Source: Planctomycetia bacterium
GTDB lineage: Bacteria > Planctomycetota > Planctomycetia > Pirellulales > UBA1268
DNA length: 64,000 nt
Assembly (NCBI GenBank): GCA_021414115.1
Contig: JAIOPD010000012.1
Span: forward strand, 1 to 64,000
Direction: 5' to 3'
The position numbers and the translations under genes are program-made. This document shows, piece after piece, positions 27,377 to 42,056 of the stretch. Position 1 is the first letter of the stretch; the number at the start of each line of letters is the position of its first letter. The notes under the pieces are model-generated. The model was not told the origin of the DNA. It was given only the letters and a program-made list of their open reading frames with translations, and made no database searches.

Positions 27377-27420
27377 CGCCGCCTCCCGCGGCTCCCCATC
27401 GCCGCCACCGAGCGCCACCC

Positions 27421-27508
27421 GTTTACCCGTCGCTCGCGCTCCGGGCTTCCCGAACACCAAACGCGTCACCTCCCGCAAGGAAGCCCCAAGCGCGAGCGCG
27501 GGGAATCC
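27421..27508. repeat. REP cluster 6
   Basis: Form B reversed at 27421-27452 and form A forward at 27477-27508 (start altered to AAGG, end to GGGGAATCC), 56 nt apart. The second copy is partly decayed. The cluster lies between the MFS gene and the YpfJ-type gene. Confidence 0.85.
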
Positions 27509-27529
27509 GCGACCCATTCCGCCAGACGG

Positions 27530-27558
27530 ATGCAACCGCCGGGGCAGTTCTCTAGACT
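27530..27558 (+). promoter_or_regulatory. Predicted promoter of the YpfJ-type gene
   Basis: ATGCAA (27530-27535, 3 of 6 to -35) is followed after 17 nt by TAGACT (27553-27558, 4 of 6 to -10). The leader would be about 45 nt and contains AGGAG at 27591-27595, in front of the ATG at 27607. Confidence 0.3.
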
Positions 27559-27606
27559 CCCAGGGACGCCGATCACCGGCGGCATACCTCAGGAGATGAC
27601 ACGGAC

Positions 27607-28473
27607 ATGCGTTGGGAAGGAAGACGGCAGAGCGAGAACGTCGAGGATCGGCGGAGCATGGGACAGCAGGCGGTGGTCGGAGGCGGCCTGCTCACGCTCG
27701 TGATCATGATCGTGATGATGTTTCTCGGGGTCGACCCGATGCAGCTCATGCGGATCGCGCCCGACCTGGCGGGCGGACCCGCGCCTCAGGCCGCACCCGG
27801 CAAGCCCGTCAACGACGAGGTGAGCAAGTTTCTCAAGACGGTGCTCGCCGATAACGAGGACGTCTGGACGTCCGTCTTTCCGAAGGCCTTCGGCAAGCGG
27901 TTCGTGCCGACGCGGCTCGTGATGTTCACCGGTCGCGTGCAGAGCGGCTGCGGCACCGCCGACGCGGGGGCCGGACCCTTCTACTGCCCGCTCGACAAGA
28001 CGGTCTACATCGACCCCGTCTTCTACGAGGAACTCAAGCGGCGGTTCGGCGCGCCGGGCGACTTCGCGCAGGCCTACGTCATCGCGCATGAGATCGGGCA
28101 CCATATCCAGAATCAGCTCGGCATCAGCAATCGCGTGCAGTCGATGCAGCGGCGGCTTTCGCAGGCCGACTACAACAAACTCTCCGTTCGCATGGAGCTT
28201 CAGGCCGACTACCTCGCCGGCGTCTGGGCCCGCCACATGGCCCAGTATGCGGGCGTGCTCGACGAGGAGGACATTCGCGAGGCGGTCAACGCGGCGGCTG
28301 CGATCGGCGACGACCGGATTCAAAAGCAGGCACAGGGCTACGTCGTGCCCGAAGCGTTTACGCACGGCTCCAGCGAGCAGCGGGTGCGGTGGTTTCTCTA
28401 CGGCCTCAAGACCGACACGCCGCCGCTCATCGCCGAACGCATGAACGAGGCGTTTGAGCGAGATAATCCGTAG
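27607..28473 (+). CDS. YpfJ-type neutral zinc metallopeptidase-like protein
   Basis: A 288-residue protein with a short basic N-terminus, one membrane helix (about 20-45, GGGLLTLVIMIVMMFLG) and an outer domain with a zinc-binding HEIGHH motif at about 161-166. The block ELQADYLAGVWARH that follows carries the third ligand, as in the YpfJ/zinc metallopeptidase family. The conserved SGCGTADAGAGPFYCPLDKT is also present, confirming the family. Proteolytic activity in this family is inferred from the zinc motif. The gene stands alone. Confidence 0.9.
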   Translation: MRWEGRRQSENVEDRRSMGQQAVVGGGLLTLVIMIVMMFLGVDPMQLMRIAPDLAGGPAPQAAPGKPVNDEVSKFLKTVLADNEDVWTSVFPKAFGKRFVPTRLVMFTGRVQSGCGTADAGAGPFYCPLDKTVYIDPVFYEELKRRFGAPGDFAQAYVIAHEIGHHIQNQLGISNRVQSMQRRLSQADYNKLSVRMELQADYLAGVWARHMAQYAGVLDEEDIREAVNAAAAIGDDRIQKQAQGYVVPEAFTHGSSEQRVRWFLYGLKTDTPPLIAERMNEAFERDNP

Positions 28474-28487
28474 CGGTGGCGGTGGGC

Positions 28488-28519
28488 GTATTCCCCGCGA
28501 TTGCGCTTGGGGCTTCCTG
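28488..28519. repeat. REP copy 7 (single, decayed)
   Basis: One form A copy in reverse orientation, with GTATTCCCC at the left and CTTCCTG at the right. No B partner is found within 150 bp on either side. Confidence 0.75.
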
Positions 28520-28571
28520 ACGGGACGCAACACCCGTGAGGCCTCGCCAAGGGTGGGTCGGGCCGTTCCCG

Positions 28572-28577
28572 TAGACT
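28572..28577 (+). promoter_or_regulatory. Predicted -10 element of the SDR/DUF2867-like gene
   Basis: TAGACT ends 6 nt before the ATG at 28584, with no ribosome-binding site in between, the pattern of a leaderless transcript. The -35 region (AAGGGT at the right distance) is weak. Confidence 0.3.
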
Positions 28578-28583
28578 GCTGGT

Positions 28584-30014
28584 ATGCGAATTCTCCTCAC
28601 CGGCGCGACGGGCTATGTCGGCGGCTGCCTGCTCGAGGAACTCGAGCGCCGCGGCCTCGATGTGCGCTGCCTCGTGCGCCGGCCCGAAAAACTCGTCGGC
28701 AAGACGGCCGCGACCACGGAGGTGATGACGGGCGATGCAACCAACCTCGCCGACCTCGCGCGGGCCTGTGCCGGCATCGACGTGGCATATTGGCTCGTCC
28801 ATTCGATGGAAAGCGGCGTCGACTTCGAGCGCGCCGATCGACTGGCAGCGGAGCAGTTCGCGGCGGCGGCCGTGGCGGGAGGCGTGAAGCGGATCGTCTA
28901 CCTGGGCGGTCTCGGGGCCGACGACGACCGGCTTTCAGCGCATCTCCGCAGCCGGCAGGAGGTGGGGTCGATCCTCCGAGCCAGTGGCCTCGACGTGGTC
29001 GAGTTTCGGGCGTCGATCATCGTGGGGGCAGGCAGCTTTTCGTTCGACCTGGTGCGGACGCTCGTCGAACGGCTGCCGGTGATGATCTGCCCGGCGTGGC
29101 TCGCCACGCCCACGCAGCCGATCGCGATCGCCGACGTGGTCGCCTATCTGTCGGCCGCCATCGACCTGCCCCCGGGAGCTCCGAGGATTTTCGAGATCGG
29201 GGGCCCGGACAAGGTGTCGTACGGCGCCATCATGCACGAGTATGCCCGGCAGCGTGGGCTGCGGCGGCTGATGATCCCGGTTCCCGTGCTCACGCCCCGG
29301 CTCTCGAGCCTGTGGCTGAAACTGGTCACGCCCCGATATTCGAAGGTGGGACGCAAGTTGATCGACGGCTTGAAAAACCCCACGGTGGTCACGAGCGATG
29401 CCGCTCGGCGGGAGTTCACGATCCGGCCCCGGGATCTGCGGACGGCGGTCCGCGAGGCGGCTCAGCACGAGGACCGCGAGTTTGCCGGCAAGCGCTGGGC
29501 CGACTTTGCCGACGTCGAGGATCTGCCCCACCGCTACGGCGGACGACACGCGGGAACGCGGCTCGTGGACCACAGACACGTGGTGGTCGCCGTGGCACCA
29601 GCGCAGGCGTTCGCGGCCATCGAACGGATCGGCGGCGTCAACGGCTGGTATGCCTGCAACTGGCTCTGGACGCTCCGCGGGTGGATGGATCGGATGATCG
29701 GCGGTCCGGGAATGTCGCGCGGCCGTCGTGATGCTGAAAAGCTCCACTCCGGCGAGGCGCTCGACTGCTGGCGGGTGGAGATCTGCGACCCGCCGCGCCG
29801 ACTGCGGCTTGCAGCCGAGATGAAAATGCCCGGCCGCGGCTGGCTGGAGTTCGAGGTGGTGCCCCGCGACGGCGACGTCACGATTCACCAGACGGCGGTC
29901 TTCGACCCCCGAGGTCTTGGGGGACTGGCCTATTGGTATGCGATCTGGCCGCTTCACGAGCTCGTGTTTCGGCGGATGCTCGCCGGCATCGCCCGCGCCG
30001 CCGTCCGCGGCTGA
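28584..30014 (+). CDS. NAD(P)-binding SDR protein with C-terminal DUF2867-like domain
   Basis: A 476-residue two-domain protein. The N-terminal half is an atypical extended SDR/NmrA-like Rossmann domain with GATGYVGGCLLEEL at 7-20 and YLGGLGAD near 112. The C-terminal half (about 330-476) resembles DUF2867, with NGWYACNWLWTLRGWMDR and GRGWLEFEV. The same domain pair occurs in many bacterial proteins annotated as SDR oxidoreductases of unknown substrate. The ATG is preceded at 6 nt by a -10-like hexamer. The gene stands alone and its role is unknown. Confidence 0.82.
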   Translation: MRILLTGATGYVGGCLLEELERRGLDVRCLVRRPEKLVGKTAATTEVMTGDATNLADLARACAGIDVAYWLVHSMESGVDFERADRLAAEQFAAAAVAGGVKRIVYLGGLGADDDRLSAHLRSRQEVGSILRASGLDVVEFRASIIVGAGSFSFDLVRTLVERLPVMICPAWLATPTQPIAIADVVAYLSAAIDLPPGAPRIFEIGGPDKVSYGAIMHEYARQRGLRRLMIPVPVLTPRLSSLWLKLVTPRYSKVGRKLIDGLKNPTVVTSDAARREFTIRPRDLRTAVREAAQHEDREFAGKRWADFADVEDLPHRYGGRHAGTRLVDHRHVVVAVAPAQAFAAIERIGGVNGWYACNWLWTLRGWMDRMIGGPGMSRGRRDAEKLHSGEALDCWRVEICDPPRRLRLAAEMKMPGRGWLEFEVVPRDGDVTIHQTAVFDPRGLGGLAYWYAIWPLHELVFRRMLAGIARAAVRG

Positions 30015-30158
30015 AGACGGAGCGGTGGTTTATACGGGTCACCCATGAGCCTCGCGAATGACGCGTCGCTTTGCACCGAGTGAACGGACTTCCGCCCGAC
30101 GGAACGAGAGCGGATTCGATTTTGGTGGATCGTCTGACGGGGGCCCGAGTGGTGGGTC
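30015..30158. other. Spacer without a recognised gene
   Basis: Together with 30431-30574 this stretch flanks the repeats in a 560-bp gap. I see no gene. An 11-bp inverted pair ATACGGGTCAC (30032-30042) / GTGACCCGTAT (30565-30575) brackets the gap and could be a chance match. Confidence 0.35.
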
Positions 30159-30291
30159 GGGGCTGCCTGTGCCCCGAGAGCCGGACGTTCGCTTCGGGCA
30201 TCCCTGCCCTCCGCTCTCTGCACGCCGGCTGCGCTTCGCCATCCGGGCTTCGCTGGCCGCCGAGCCCGGCTCTCGGGGCACAGGCAGCCCC
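30159..30291. repeat. Large palindromic repeat, family 2, copy 3
   Basis: A 133-bp element with a perfect 24-bp terminal inverted repeat: 30159-30182 begins GGGGCTGCCTGTGCCCC and 30268-30291 is its exact complement. The interior shares CCGGACGTTCGC and GCTGCGCTTCGCCATCC with copy 1. The stem differs from the other two copies at several paired positions while staying complementary. Confidence 0.88.
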
Positions 30292-30319
30292 TCTCGGGTT
30301 CTCGATTGTGTCCGTTGCT

Positions 30320-30430
30320 CGGGAAGCCCGGAGCGCGAGCGATGGGTATCCGGGTGGCTGAGCGTGAGGGTGTCGTGGAACGAGACGGGGTGGAGGGCGT
30401 ATTCCCCGAGGTCGCGCATGGAGATTCCTG
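30320..30430. repeat. REP cluster 8
   Basis: Form B forward at 30320-30351 and form A reversed at 30399-30430, 79 nt apart. The A copy is the most decayed in the window (GTATTCCCCGAGGTCGCG), which indicates an old insertion. Confidence 0.8.
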
Positions 30431-30574
30431 ATCGGAGGCAGCACCGAGGGTCACTACGGCACCGTCTCGAGGCGGTCCGTATTCCTTGACCCATCGCCAG
30501 TCGGCGTTCCCCACCAGAAACCTCAATCGGCAGGAAATCGAGCCTTGACGCGCAAGGTTCGCGTGTGACCCGTA

Positions 30575-31516
30575 TCAGAGCGCGTCGGTCGGCCGTTGCG
30601 GGCACGCGGTGCCTGCGGTGTCGCTCTCGATCTGGATCGTCGCGTGTGCGATCTGAAACCGCTCACGAAGCATCGCGTGCGCCGCCTCGAGCATCACGTC
30701 GCGATCCGCTCCGTCGGGTGTGACGAGATGAACGGTGAGCGAGATCTCCGAGGTGCTCGCACCCCACACGTGGAGGTCGTGCACCTCGCTCACGTCGGCG
30801 ATCGCTGCGAGCGCCGCCGTGAGCGCCTCGGGTTCCACGCCGCGGGGCACCGCGTCGAGCGCGAGGTCGAGGCTCTCGCGAAACAGTCCCCAAGTGCCGG
30901 CCACGATCGCGGCCGCGATCGCGATGCTCACCAGCGGGTCGATCCAGGTCGCCCCCGTGACGGCGATCGCGAGGCCTGCCAGCGCCACGCCCACCGACAC
31001 CGCCGCGTCGGCCGCCATGTGGAGGAAGGCCCCGCGGACGTTGGCGTCGGCCTGGCCGCGGGCGAAGAGCAGGGCGGTGAGCGTGTTGACGACCACGCCG
31101 ATGGCCGCGACCACGATCACGATCGGGCCCGCGATCCGTTCCGGTGACGAAAGCCTGTGAACGGCCTCCCAGACGATCACGCCGCAGGCGACGAGCAGCA
31201 GCACCGCGTTGGCGAGGGCGGCGTAGATGGTGGACCGACGCAGCCCCCAGGTGTAGCGACGCGACGGCGGCCGTCGCGCCAGCCAGCTCGCCCCCCAGGC
31301 GAGCAGCAGGCCGAGCACGTCGCCGGCGTTGTGTCCTGCGTCGGCCAAGAGTGCCAGCGACCCGGCCCACAGCCCCGCGGCCACTTCGGCCGCCACGAAC
31401 GCCAGATTGAGTCCGATGCCGATGCTCATCGCCCGGTCGAGCTTTTCCGGCGTGAGCCCATGTGCGTGCCCATGCCCGCAGTGTTGTCCGTGGTGGTGTG
31501 AATGATCGTGGGCCAT
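30575..31516 (-). CDS. Cation diffusion facilitator (CDF) metal exporter
   Basis: A 313-residue inner-membrane proton/metal antiporter, most likely for zinc or cadmium. The N-terminus is His-rich (HDHSHHHGQHCGHGHAHG), as in CzcD/ZitB. Membrane metal-site motifs HNAGD and HMAAD, both of the HxxxD type, lie in helices 2 and 5. The cytoplasmic C-terminal domain has VHDLHVWGAST. ATG 31516 starts at the His-rich tail; the frame stays open upstream without family similarity. The 5' end is near the divergent marC start at 31577, so the two share a short promoter region. Confidence 0.9.
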   Translation of the reverse strand: MAHDHSHHHGQHCGHGHAHGLTPEKLDRAMSIGIGLNLAFVAAEVAAGLWAGSLALLADAGHNAGDVLGLLLAWGASWLARRPPSRRYTWGLRRSTIYAALANAVLLLVACGVIVWEAVHRLSSPERIAGPIVIVVAAIGVVVNTLTALLFARGQADANVRGAFLHMAADAAVSVGVALAGLAIAVTGATWIDPLVSIAIAAAIVAGTWGLFRESLDLALDAVPRGVEPEALTAALAAIADVSEVHDLHVWGASTSEISLTVHLVTPDGADRDVMLEAAHAMLRERFQIAHATIQIESDTAGTACPQRPTDAL

Positions 31517-31576
31517 GGCTTGCCGGTGAGCCGACCGGGGGTGATGATCCTGGAGGACTTCCCGAGGATCATACCG

Positions 31577-32170
31577 ATGACGCTGGCATCCGCGGCGATT
31601 CTGCTTTTTTTCGTCATGGACCCGCTGGGGAACGTGCCGCTGTTTCTCGCTGCGCTCAAGCCCGTCGATCCGAGTCGGCGGCTCTGGATCGTGGGCCGTG
31701 AACTGCTCGTGGCCTATGCGTTGCTCGTGGGATTCCTTTTCGTGGGTCGGCCGTTGCTGTCGCTGCTCGGGATTTCCGAGCCGGCACTGACGCTCGCCGG
31801 CGGCATCGTGCTCTTTCTGATCGCACTGCGGATGGTGTTTCCTGCCCACCACGGCTCACTGGGGGAAGACATCGACGGCGAACCGTTCATCGTGCCCCTG
31901 GCGGTGCCCTACATCGCGGGCCCGTCAGCGCTCGCCACGGTGCTCCTGATGACGAGCCGCGAGCCCGGCCGGCATGGTGAGTGGCTGCTGGCGATCACGC
32001 TCGCGTGGAGTGCCTCGGCCGTGATCCTGCTGTTGGGGGCAAAGATCAGCGAGTTTCTCGGCCCCAAGGGGCTGACGGCCTTCGAGCGGGTGATGGGCAT
32101 GGTGCTCGTCGCCTCGGCGGTGCAGATGTTTCTCGACGGCCTCGCGAAGGCCGGGTTTGCCGGTGCGTGA
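31577..32170 (+). CDS. MarC family membrane protein
   Basis: A 197-residue inner-membrane protein with about six hydrophobic helices, beginning MTLASAAILLFFVMDPLGN, whose MDPLGN is the hallmark of MarC. IPLAVPYIAGPSA-like sequence (VPLAVPYIAGPSALATVLLM) is present in the second repeat. The ATG at 31577 was chosen because GAGGA lies 8 nt upstream and the length then matches the family. The function of MarC proteins is unsettled despite the old link to antibiotic resistance. Confidence 0.88.
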   Translation: MTLASAAILLFFVMDPLGNVPLFLAALKPVDPSRRLWIVGRELLVAYALLVGFLFVGRPLLSLLGISEPALTLAGGIVLFLIALRMVFPAHHGSLGEDIDGEPFIVPLAVPYIAGPSALATVLLMTSREPGRHGEWLLAITLAWSASAVILLLGAKISEFLGPKGLTAFERVMGMVLVASAVQMFLDGLAKAGFAGA

Positions 32171-32253
32171 TCCGCGTCGGCGGGTAGGATGTGCGGCCGA
32201 AGCCTGCTCGCGTTGCATGCAGGAAGGCCCTCGAACCTCGATCGGAGTTCACG

Positions 32254-33375
32254 ATGAATCCTCTGCGGGTGGCGGTGATCGGCCGGACGGGCCGCGGCGA
32301 CTGGGGGCATGCGATCGACGAGCTCTGGACCGACATCGAAGCGGCGGAGGTCGTTGCCGTGGCCGATGAGTCGGAGGAAGGGCTCGGCAAGGCGATTGCG
32401 AGGCTCGAACTCGACAGTGCCAAGCCGGGCACGGCCTATCGTGACTGGCGAAAGATGCTCGCCGAGGTGAAGCCCGACATCGTCGCCCTCTGCATGCGGC
32501 ACGTGGACTGCCATGCCGAGATGGCGATCGCGGCCGCCGAGGCCGGCGCGAAGGGGATCTTCATGGAGAAGCCCTTCGTCCGCACGCTCGCCGAGGCCGA
32601 CGACGTGATCGCCGCCTGCACGAAGGCCAACACGAAACTCGCCCTGGCGTTCGTCAACCGTCATTCGCCCGCCTACTCCGCGGCCAAAGACCTCATCGAA
32701 GCGGGCCGGATCGGCAAGGTGCTCGAGGTTCGGGGCCGCGGCAAGGAAGACAAGCGGGGCGGCGGCGAAGATCTCTGGGTGCTCGGCTGTCATGTCCTCG
32801 ACATGATGGCCGATCTGGCGGGCGAGCCGAAGTGGTGCGAAGCGGCAGTCACGGTCGGGGGCAGGGCGATCACCAAGGCCGATGCCGTCGACGGTCCGGA
32901 GGGGCTCGGTCTGATCGCCGGCGATTCGGTCGCGGCGATGTTCGGCATGGCAGACGGGCCGGTGGGCTACTTCGCCAGTGTCCGCGATGCGGGGCTCAAA
33001 CAGCCCAACTTCGGGCTGACGGTCGTCGGCACTGCGGGCGCGATTCAGATCTGGCCCGATCACATCCCCCACGCCTACTTTCGGGCCGCGCCGCTCTGGC
33101 GGGTCGACAAGGATTTTCCCTGGCAGCCGATCGGTCCCGAGGGGCTGGAGTCGCCGCTTCCGGAGGCCGATGTCGACCGCGCGGCGGAACGAGCCTCGTG
33201 GGGCCGACGCGCCGCCCTTGATCTCCTCGATGCGATCGCCGAGGACCGTGAGCCCGAAACAGGCATGTACGCCGGCCGGACGACGGTGGAGATGGTGGCC
33301 GCGGTCTACGCGTCGGCCCTTACGGGCCGACGCATCGAGTGGCCGCTCGTCGAGCGCGGCAACCCGCTCGCGTAG
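32254..33375 (+). CDS. Gfo/Idh/MocA family oxidoreductase
   Basis: A 373-residue NAD(P)-dependent oxidoreductase. The N-terminal Rossmann motif VAVIGRTGRGDWGHAID is at about 6-22, with an unusual R-T-G-R-G loop, and the family lysine is in FMEKPFVRTLAEAD near 111. Domain two includes DLWVLGCHVLDMMADL. The start follows GGAG by 7 nt. It differs from the protein at 24021 and is not part of that operon, so it probably acts on a different sugar derivative; the neighbours give no clue. Confidence 0.85.
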   Translation: MNPLRVAVIGRTGRGDWGHAIDELWTDIEAAEVVAVADESEEGLGKAIARLELDSAKPGTAYRDWRKMLAEVKPDIVALCMRHVDCHAEMAIAAAEAGAKGIFMEKPFVRTLAEADDVIAACTKANTKLALAFVNRHSPAYSAAKDLIEAGRIGKVLEVRGRGKEDKRGGGEDLWVLGCHVLDMMADLAGEPKWCEAAVTVGGRAITKADAVDGPEGLGLIAGDSVAAMFGMADGPVGYFASVRDAGLKQPNFGLTVVGTAGAIQIWPDHIPHAYFRAAPLWRVDKDFPWQPIGPEGLESPLPEADVDRAAERASWGRRAALDLLDAIAEDREPETGMYAGRTTVEMVAAVYASALTGRRIEWPLVERGNPLA

Positions 33376-33392
33376 GCTTCGCAAATCAAAAA

Positions 33393-33516
33393 GGCCATGC
33401 CCGGAGGAGGTCCCGCGGCAGCATCCGTGCTGTTGTGGGCCGTTCCGTGGTTATCGAATTTCCTGACCGGATGGAACCGACAGGGAAAAACCGTTTCCTC
33501 CCACCCGGGCATGGCC
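33393..33516. other. 124-bp palindrome between convergent genes, probable terminator or small RNA
   Basis: GGCCATGCCCGG (33393-33404) is the exact reverse complement of CCGGGCATGGCC (33505-33516), and the arms extend imperfectly inwards with AGGAGG/CCTCC. On the minus strand the second arm is followed directly by TTTTTGATTT, a terminator-like tail for mraZ. A 5-bp hairpin CAGCA-CGGA-TGCTG is nested inside. The gap has no gene. It could be a long terminator or a structured RNA of about 125 nt. Confidence 0.5.
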
Positions 33517-33536
33517 GAAGATCGTCTTATGATTTG

Positions 33537-34022
33537 TCAGGCGGTCAGTTCGTCGATGCGGCGACGGAAGCCAGGCATCTCGCTGGTCACGTAGGCGGTC
33601 CACGCGGCGGGCTGCCAGAGCTCCACGCAGACGGCTGCCCCGACCACCAGCAGGCTGCCGCCCGGTTCCACGCCGAGGAACTCCCGAAATCCCTCGGGCA
33701 CGACCAGCCGTGCCCGTCCAGCCAGCGACACCGTCTGATGTCGTGTCGAAAGCAGCCGGCCAAGTTCCTGAAGTTGGCCCACTCGTTGGGCCAGAAGACC
33801 CGCCTCCATCTTGCTGCGGACCACGTCGACTGCCGCATCCATGCGGGGCTTCCAGAGTGCCGCCGACCAGAGCGATAGGCAGCCGGCTCGTTCCTTGGCG
33901 AGCACGAGCTTCGGGCCGGCCGCGAGGAGCGGGTCGAGGAGTTCCTGCGGAATGGCCAGCCGGAAACGCTCGTCGAGCGTCCGCACAAACTCGCCAATCA
34001 GCAGGTCGGCCGCAGCGGCCAT
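33537..34022 (-). CDS. mraZ: MraZ family transcriptional regulator
   Basis: A 161-residue protein with two SpoVT-AbrB repeats, seen as GEFVRTLDERFRLAIPQEL (about 10-28) and SLAGRARLVVPEGFREFLGV (about 98-118). The usual DxxGR signature is changed to DERFR in the first repeat and AGRAR in the second. MraZ normally heads the division/cell-wall gene cluster, but no rsmH, ftsL or ftsI follows here; it is alone. The upstream region holds repeat boxes that could be its own operator (34096-34158). The start at 34022 is the first ATG that keeps the family N-terminus. Confidence 0.85.
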   Translation of the reverse strand: MAAAADLLIGEFVRTLDERFRLAIPQELLDPLLAAGPKLVLAKERAGCLSLWSAALWKPRMDAAVDVVRSKMEAGLLAQRVGQLQELGRLLSTRHQTVSLAGRARLVVPEGFREFLGVEPGGSLLVVGAAVCVELWQPAAWTAYVTSEMPGFRRRIDELTA

Positions 34023-34090
34023 AGGGTTCCGCTCTGCTCAATCGCCCGCCTCCGCGGGAAGTCCCTCGCCGGCCATCCGATTTGGCCAGC

Positions 34091-34158
34091 ATTATTCAAA
34101 AAGGGCTCAAAACCCACGAGATCGTCTAATAACGATCTCAAAAGGGTTTCAAACCCAC
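34091..34158 (-). promoter_or_regulatory. Predicted mraZ promoter and operator: two direct repeats around a palindrome
   Basis: Read on the minus strand, two similar repeats GTGGGTTT-N-AAACCCTTTTGA (34138-34158) and GTGGGTTTTGAGCCCTTTTTGA (34096-34117) lie 41 nt apart. Between them is the perfect palindrome GAGATCGT-TATTAG-ACGATCTC (34118-34139). AATAAT (34091-34096), a 5 of 6 match to the -10 consensus, touches the proximal repeat. MraZ of Escherichia coli binds TGGGN repeats near its own promoter, so these boxes are candidate autoregulatory sites. The spacing is wider than in the known cases. Confidence 0.5.
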
Positions 34159-34258
34159 AGGCGGCAGTCTAGCGACTGGTGCGAAGCGTGCAACCATCCT
34201 GGGGGGCGAAGCGTTTTTACGCGTTATTCCGGGGCTTTTGCGGCAACGGGCCGCCTTC

Positions 34259-34368
34259 ATGGAAGCCCCAAACGCGAGCACGGGGTATACGTCCTCCACC
34301 CCGACTCGCTCCGGGGCACGACTAGGGTCGCCGCGCGTCTACCCGTCGCTCGCGCTCCGGGCTTCCCG
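34259..34368. repeat. REP cluster 9
   Basis: Form A forward at 34259-34290 (start altered to ATGG, one base change in CAAACGCGAGCACGG) and form B reversed at 34337-34368, 78 nt apart. The pair lies between the start of mraZ and the 3' end of gltD. Confidence 0.87.
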
Positions 34369-34407
34369 AGGGGGTACGTTTCCCGCATGGAGCGCAAGGG
34401 GTACCCC

Positions 34408-40615
<6,208 letters not shown>

Positions 40616-40682
40616 TGCGATGCTCGTGCTTGCTGCGTTGGGGAATCGAAAACGGAAGGATCTGTGAGGACTGCCGGAAAGA

Positions 40683-41648
40683 TCAGGCGTGCGCCACATC
40701 GGTGGCCGGTGCCGCATCGACGTCGTGGGCGTGGCCGCGGAGGAGTTCGATGAAGCGATCCACGGTCGGTGCGAGCGGCTTGCCGCGGGCCCGGATGATG
40801 CCGAGCGGTCGGACGAGTTCGTCGTCCGCCAGCCTCACCGTGCAGAGCGTGCCGGCTGCGAGTTCGCGACCGACTGTCGGCTCCGGCAGCAGGGCCAAGC
40901 CCGCGTCGATCTCGACGGCGCGTTTGATGGTCTCGATGTTGTCGAACTCCATCACCACGTTCGGTTCGGCGTTGTGGGCCGCGATGGCCCGGTCGAGTTC
41001 GTGCCGGATGACGAGATCGCTGTCGAAGCCGACCATCCGCTGACCGTGGAGTTCACCGAGCGACATCTGCACCCGTCCCGCAAAGGGGTTGGTCGGCGCA
41101 CACGCGAGCACGATCGGCTCTTCCCGCCAGGGCTCCGCCTCGACGGTGCGGGTGCTCCGCGGATAGCTCACGATGCCGATGTCGGCCTGTCCCTGCTCGA
41201 CCGATTCGAGCACCCGGTCGGGATGGAGGTATTCGAGCCGCACGTTGGCCTTTGGATGGCGGCTCATGAACTCCTGCACGTAGCGGCTCATGTGGTGCAG
41301 GCCGACGGAATAGATCGCCGCCACGCGGACCCGGCCGGCGACCTCGTCATGCAGCGTGCGCACGGCATCTTCGAGCGCGTCGTAACTGGCGATGATCTTT
41401 CGGCAGCCGTCGTAAAACACCTGCCCCTCACGGGTGGGCACGAGTGGCCGCTTCGACCGCTCGATGAGCTGCACGCCGAGCCGGTTTTCGAGTTGGCCGA
41501 CGACCTGGCTGGCCCCGGATTGCGAAATGCCGTTGTCCGCCGCCGCCTTGGAAAAGCTCCGGCGGGACACGATGTCGCAGAAGATTTTGAGAGACTTGAG
41601 GTTCACCGGAGCCCGCAAAAGCGGCCCAGAAACGCCGATCCGCCTCAT
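40683..41648 (-). CDS. LysR family transcriptional regulator
   Basis: A 321-residue regulator with an N-terminal helix-turn-helix ([40 protein letters not shown]) and a periplasmic-binding-like effector domain (about 100-310). A GTG at 41606 gives the classic LysR N-terminus NLKSLKIF and is an alternative start; ATG 41648 is kept here because TATTTA lies 6 nt before it, in the leaderless pattern, and CAGGG could serve as a ribosome site. It precedes gltB-gltD on the same strand, so it may regulate nitrogen assimilation, or it may be co-transcribed. The effector is unknown. Confidence 0.85.
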   Translation of the reverse strand: MRRIGVSGPLLRAPVNLKSLKIFCDIVSRRSFSKAAADNGISQSGASQVVGQLENRLGVQLIERSKRPLVPTREGQVFYDGCRKIIASYDALEDAVRTLHDEVAGRVRVAAIYSVGLHHMSRYVQEFMSRHPKANVRLEYLHPDRVLESVEQGQADIGIVSYPRSTRTVEAEPWREEPIVLACAPTNPFAGRVQMSLGELHGQRMVGFDSDLVIRHELDRAIAAHNAEPNVVMEFDNIETIKRAVEIDAGLALLPEPTVGRELAAGTLCTVRLADDELVRPLGIIRARGKPLAPTVDRFIELLRGHAHDVDAAPATDVAHA

Positions 41649-41772
41649 CCCTGATAAATAAAACGAATGTTGCCGCCGTGCATCATCCGGAAATCAAATA
41701 CAAGATAGCCGGTCGAAACCCCCGGTCAAGCGACCACGAGTGGACATCCGGAGCCCTCACGCGAAACCACCC

Positions 41773-41940
41773 GGATACCCGTCGCTCGCGCTCCGGGCTT
41801 CCTGAGCCCCCGACGCTCCGCCTCTTCTTCGGGAAGCCCCAAGCGCGAGCGCGGGGTATACGGCCTCCACCTCGCGTCCCTCCGCGGAGCCCTCGCGCGA
41901 AGCCACCCGGCTACCCGTCGCTCGCGCTCCGGGCTTCCTG
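41773..41940. repeat. REP cluster 10
   Basis: Form B reversed at 41773-41804, form A forward at 41830-41861 and form B reversed at 41909-41940, giving spacings of 57 and 79 nt. Both B copies end in CTTCCTG rather than CTTCCCG. The cluster fills much of the gap between the LysR gene and the porin gene. Confidence 0.88.
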
Positions 41941-42056
41941 ACACGACAAAATCGCTTCCGTCACGCATTCTCTGCCTTCCCATCTCTCCTAAGTTCCGCT
42001 GTCGGAAAATCCTGCACAACCGGCATATCCGGGCCCGATTTTAATGGTGGGCCTCT

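Noticed and set aside
30032-30575. 11-bp inverted pair ATACGGGTCAC / GTGACCCGTAT bracketing a repeat-rich gap as possible mobile-element ends
   Set aside because: The match is short, one arm touches the stop codon of the CDF gene, and no transposase or target duplication is present.
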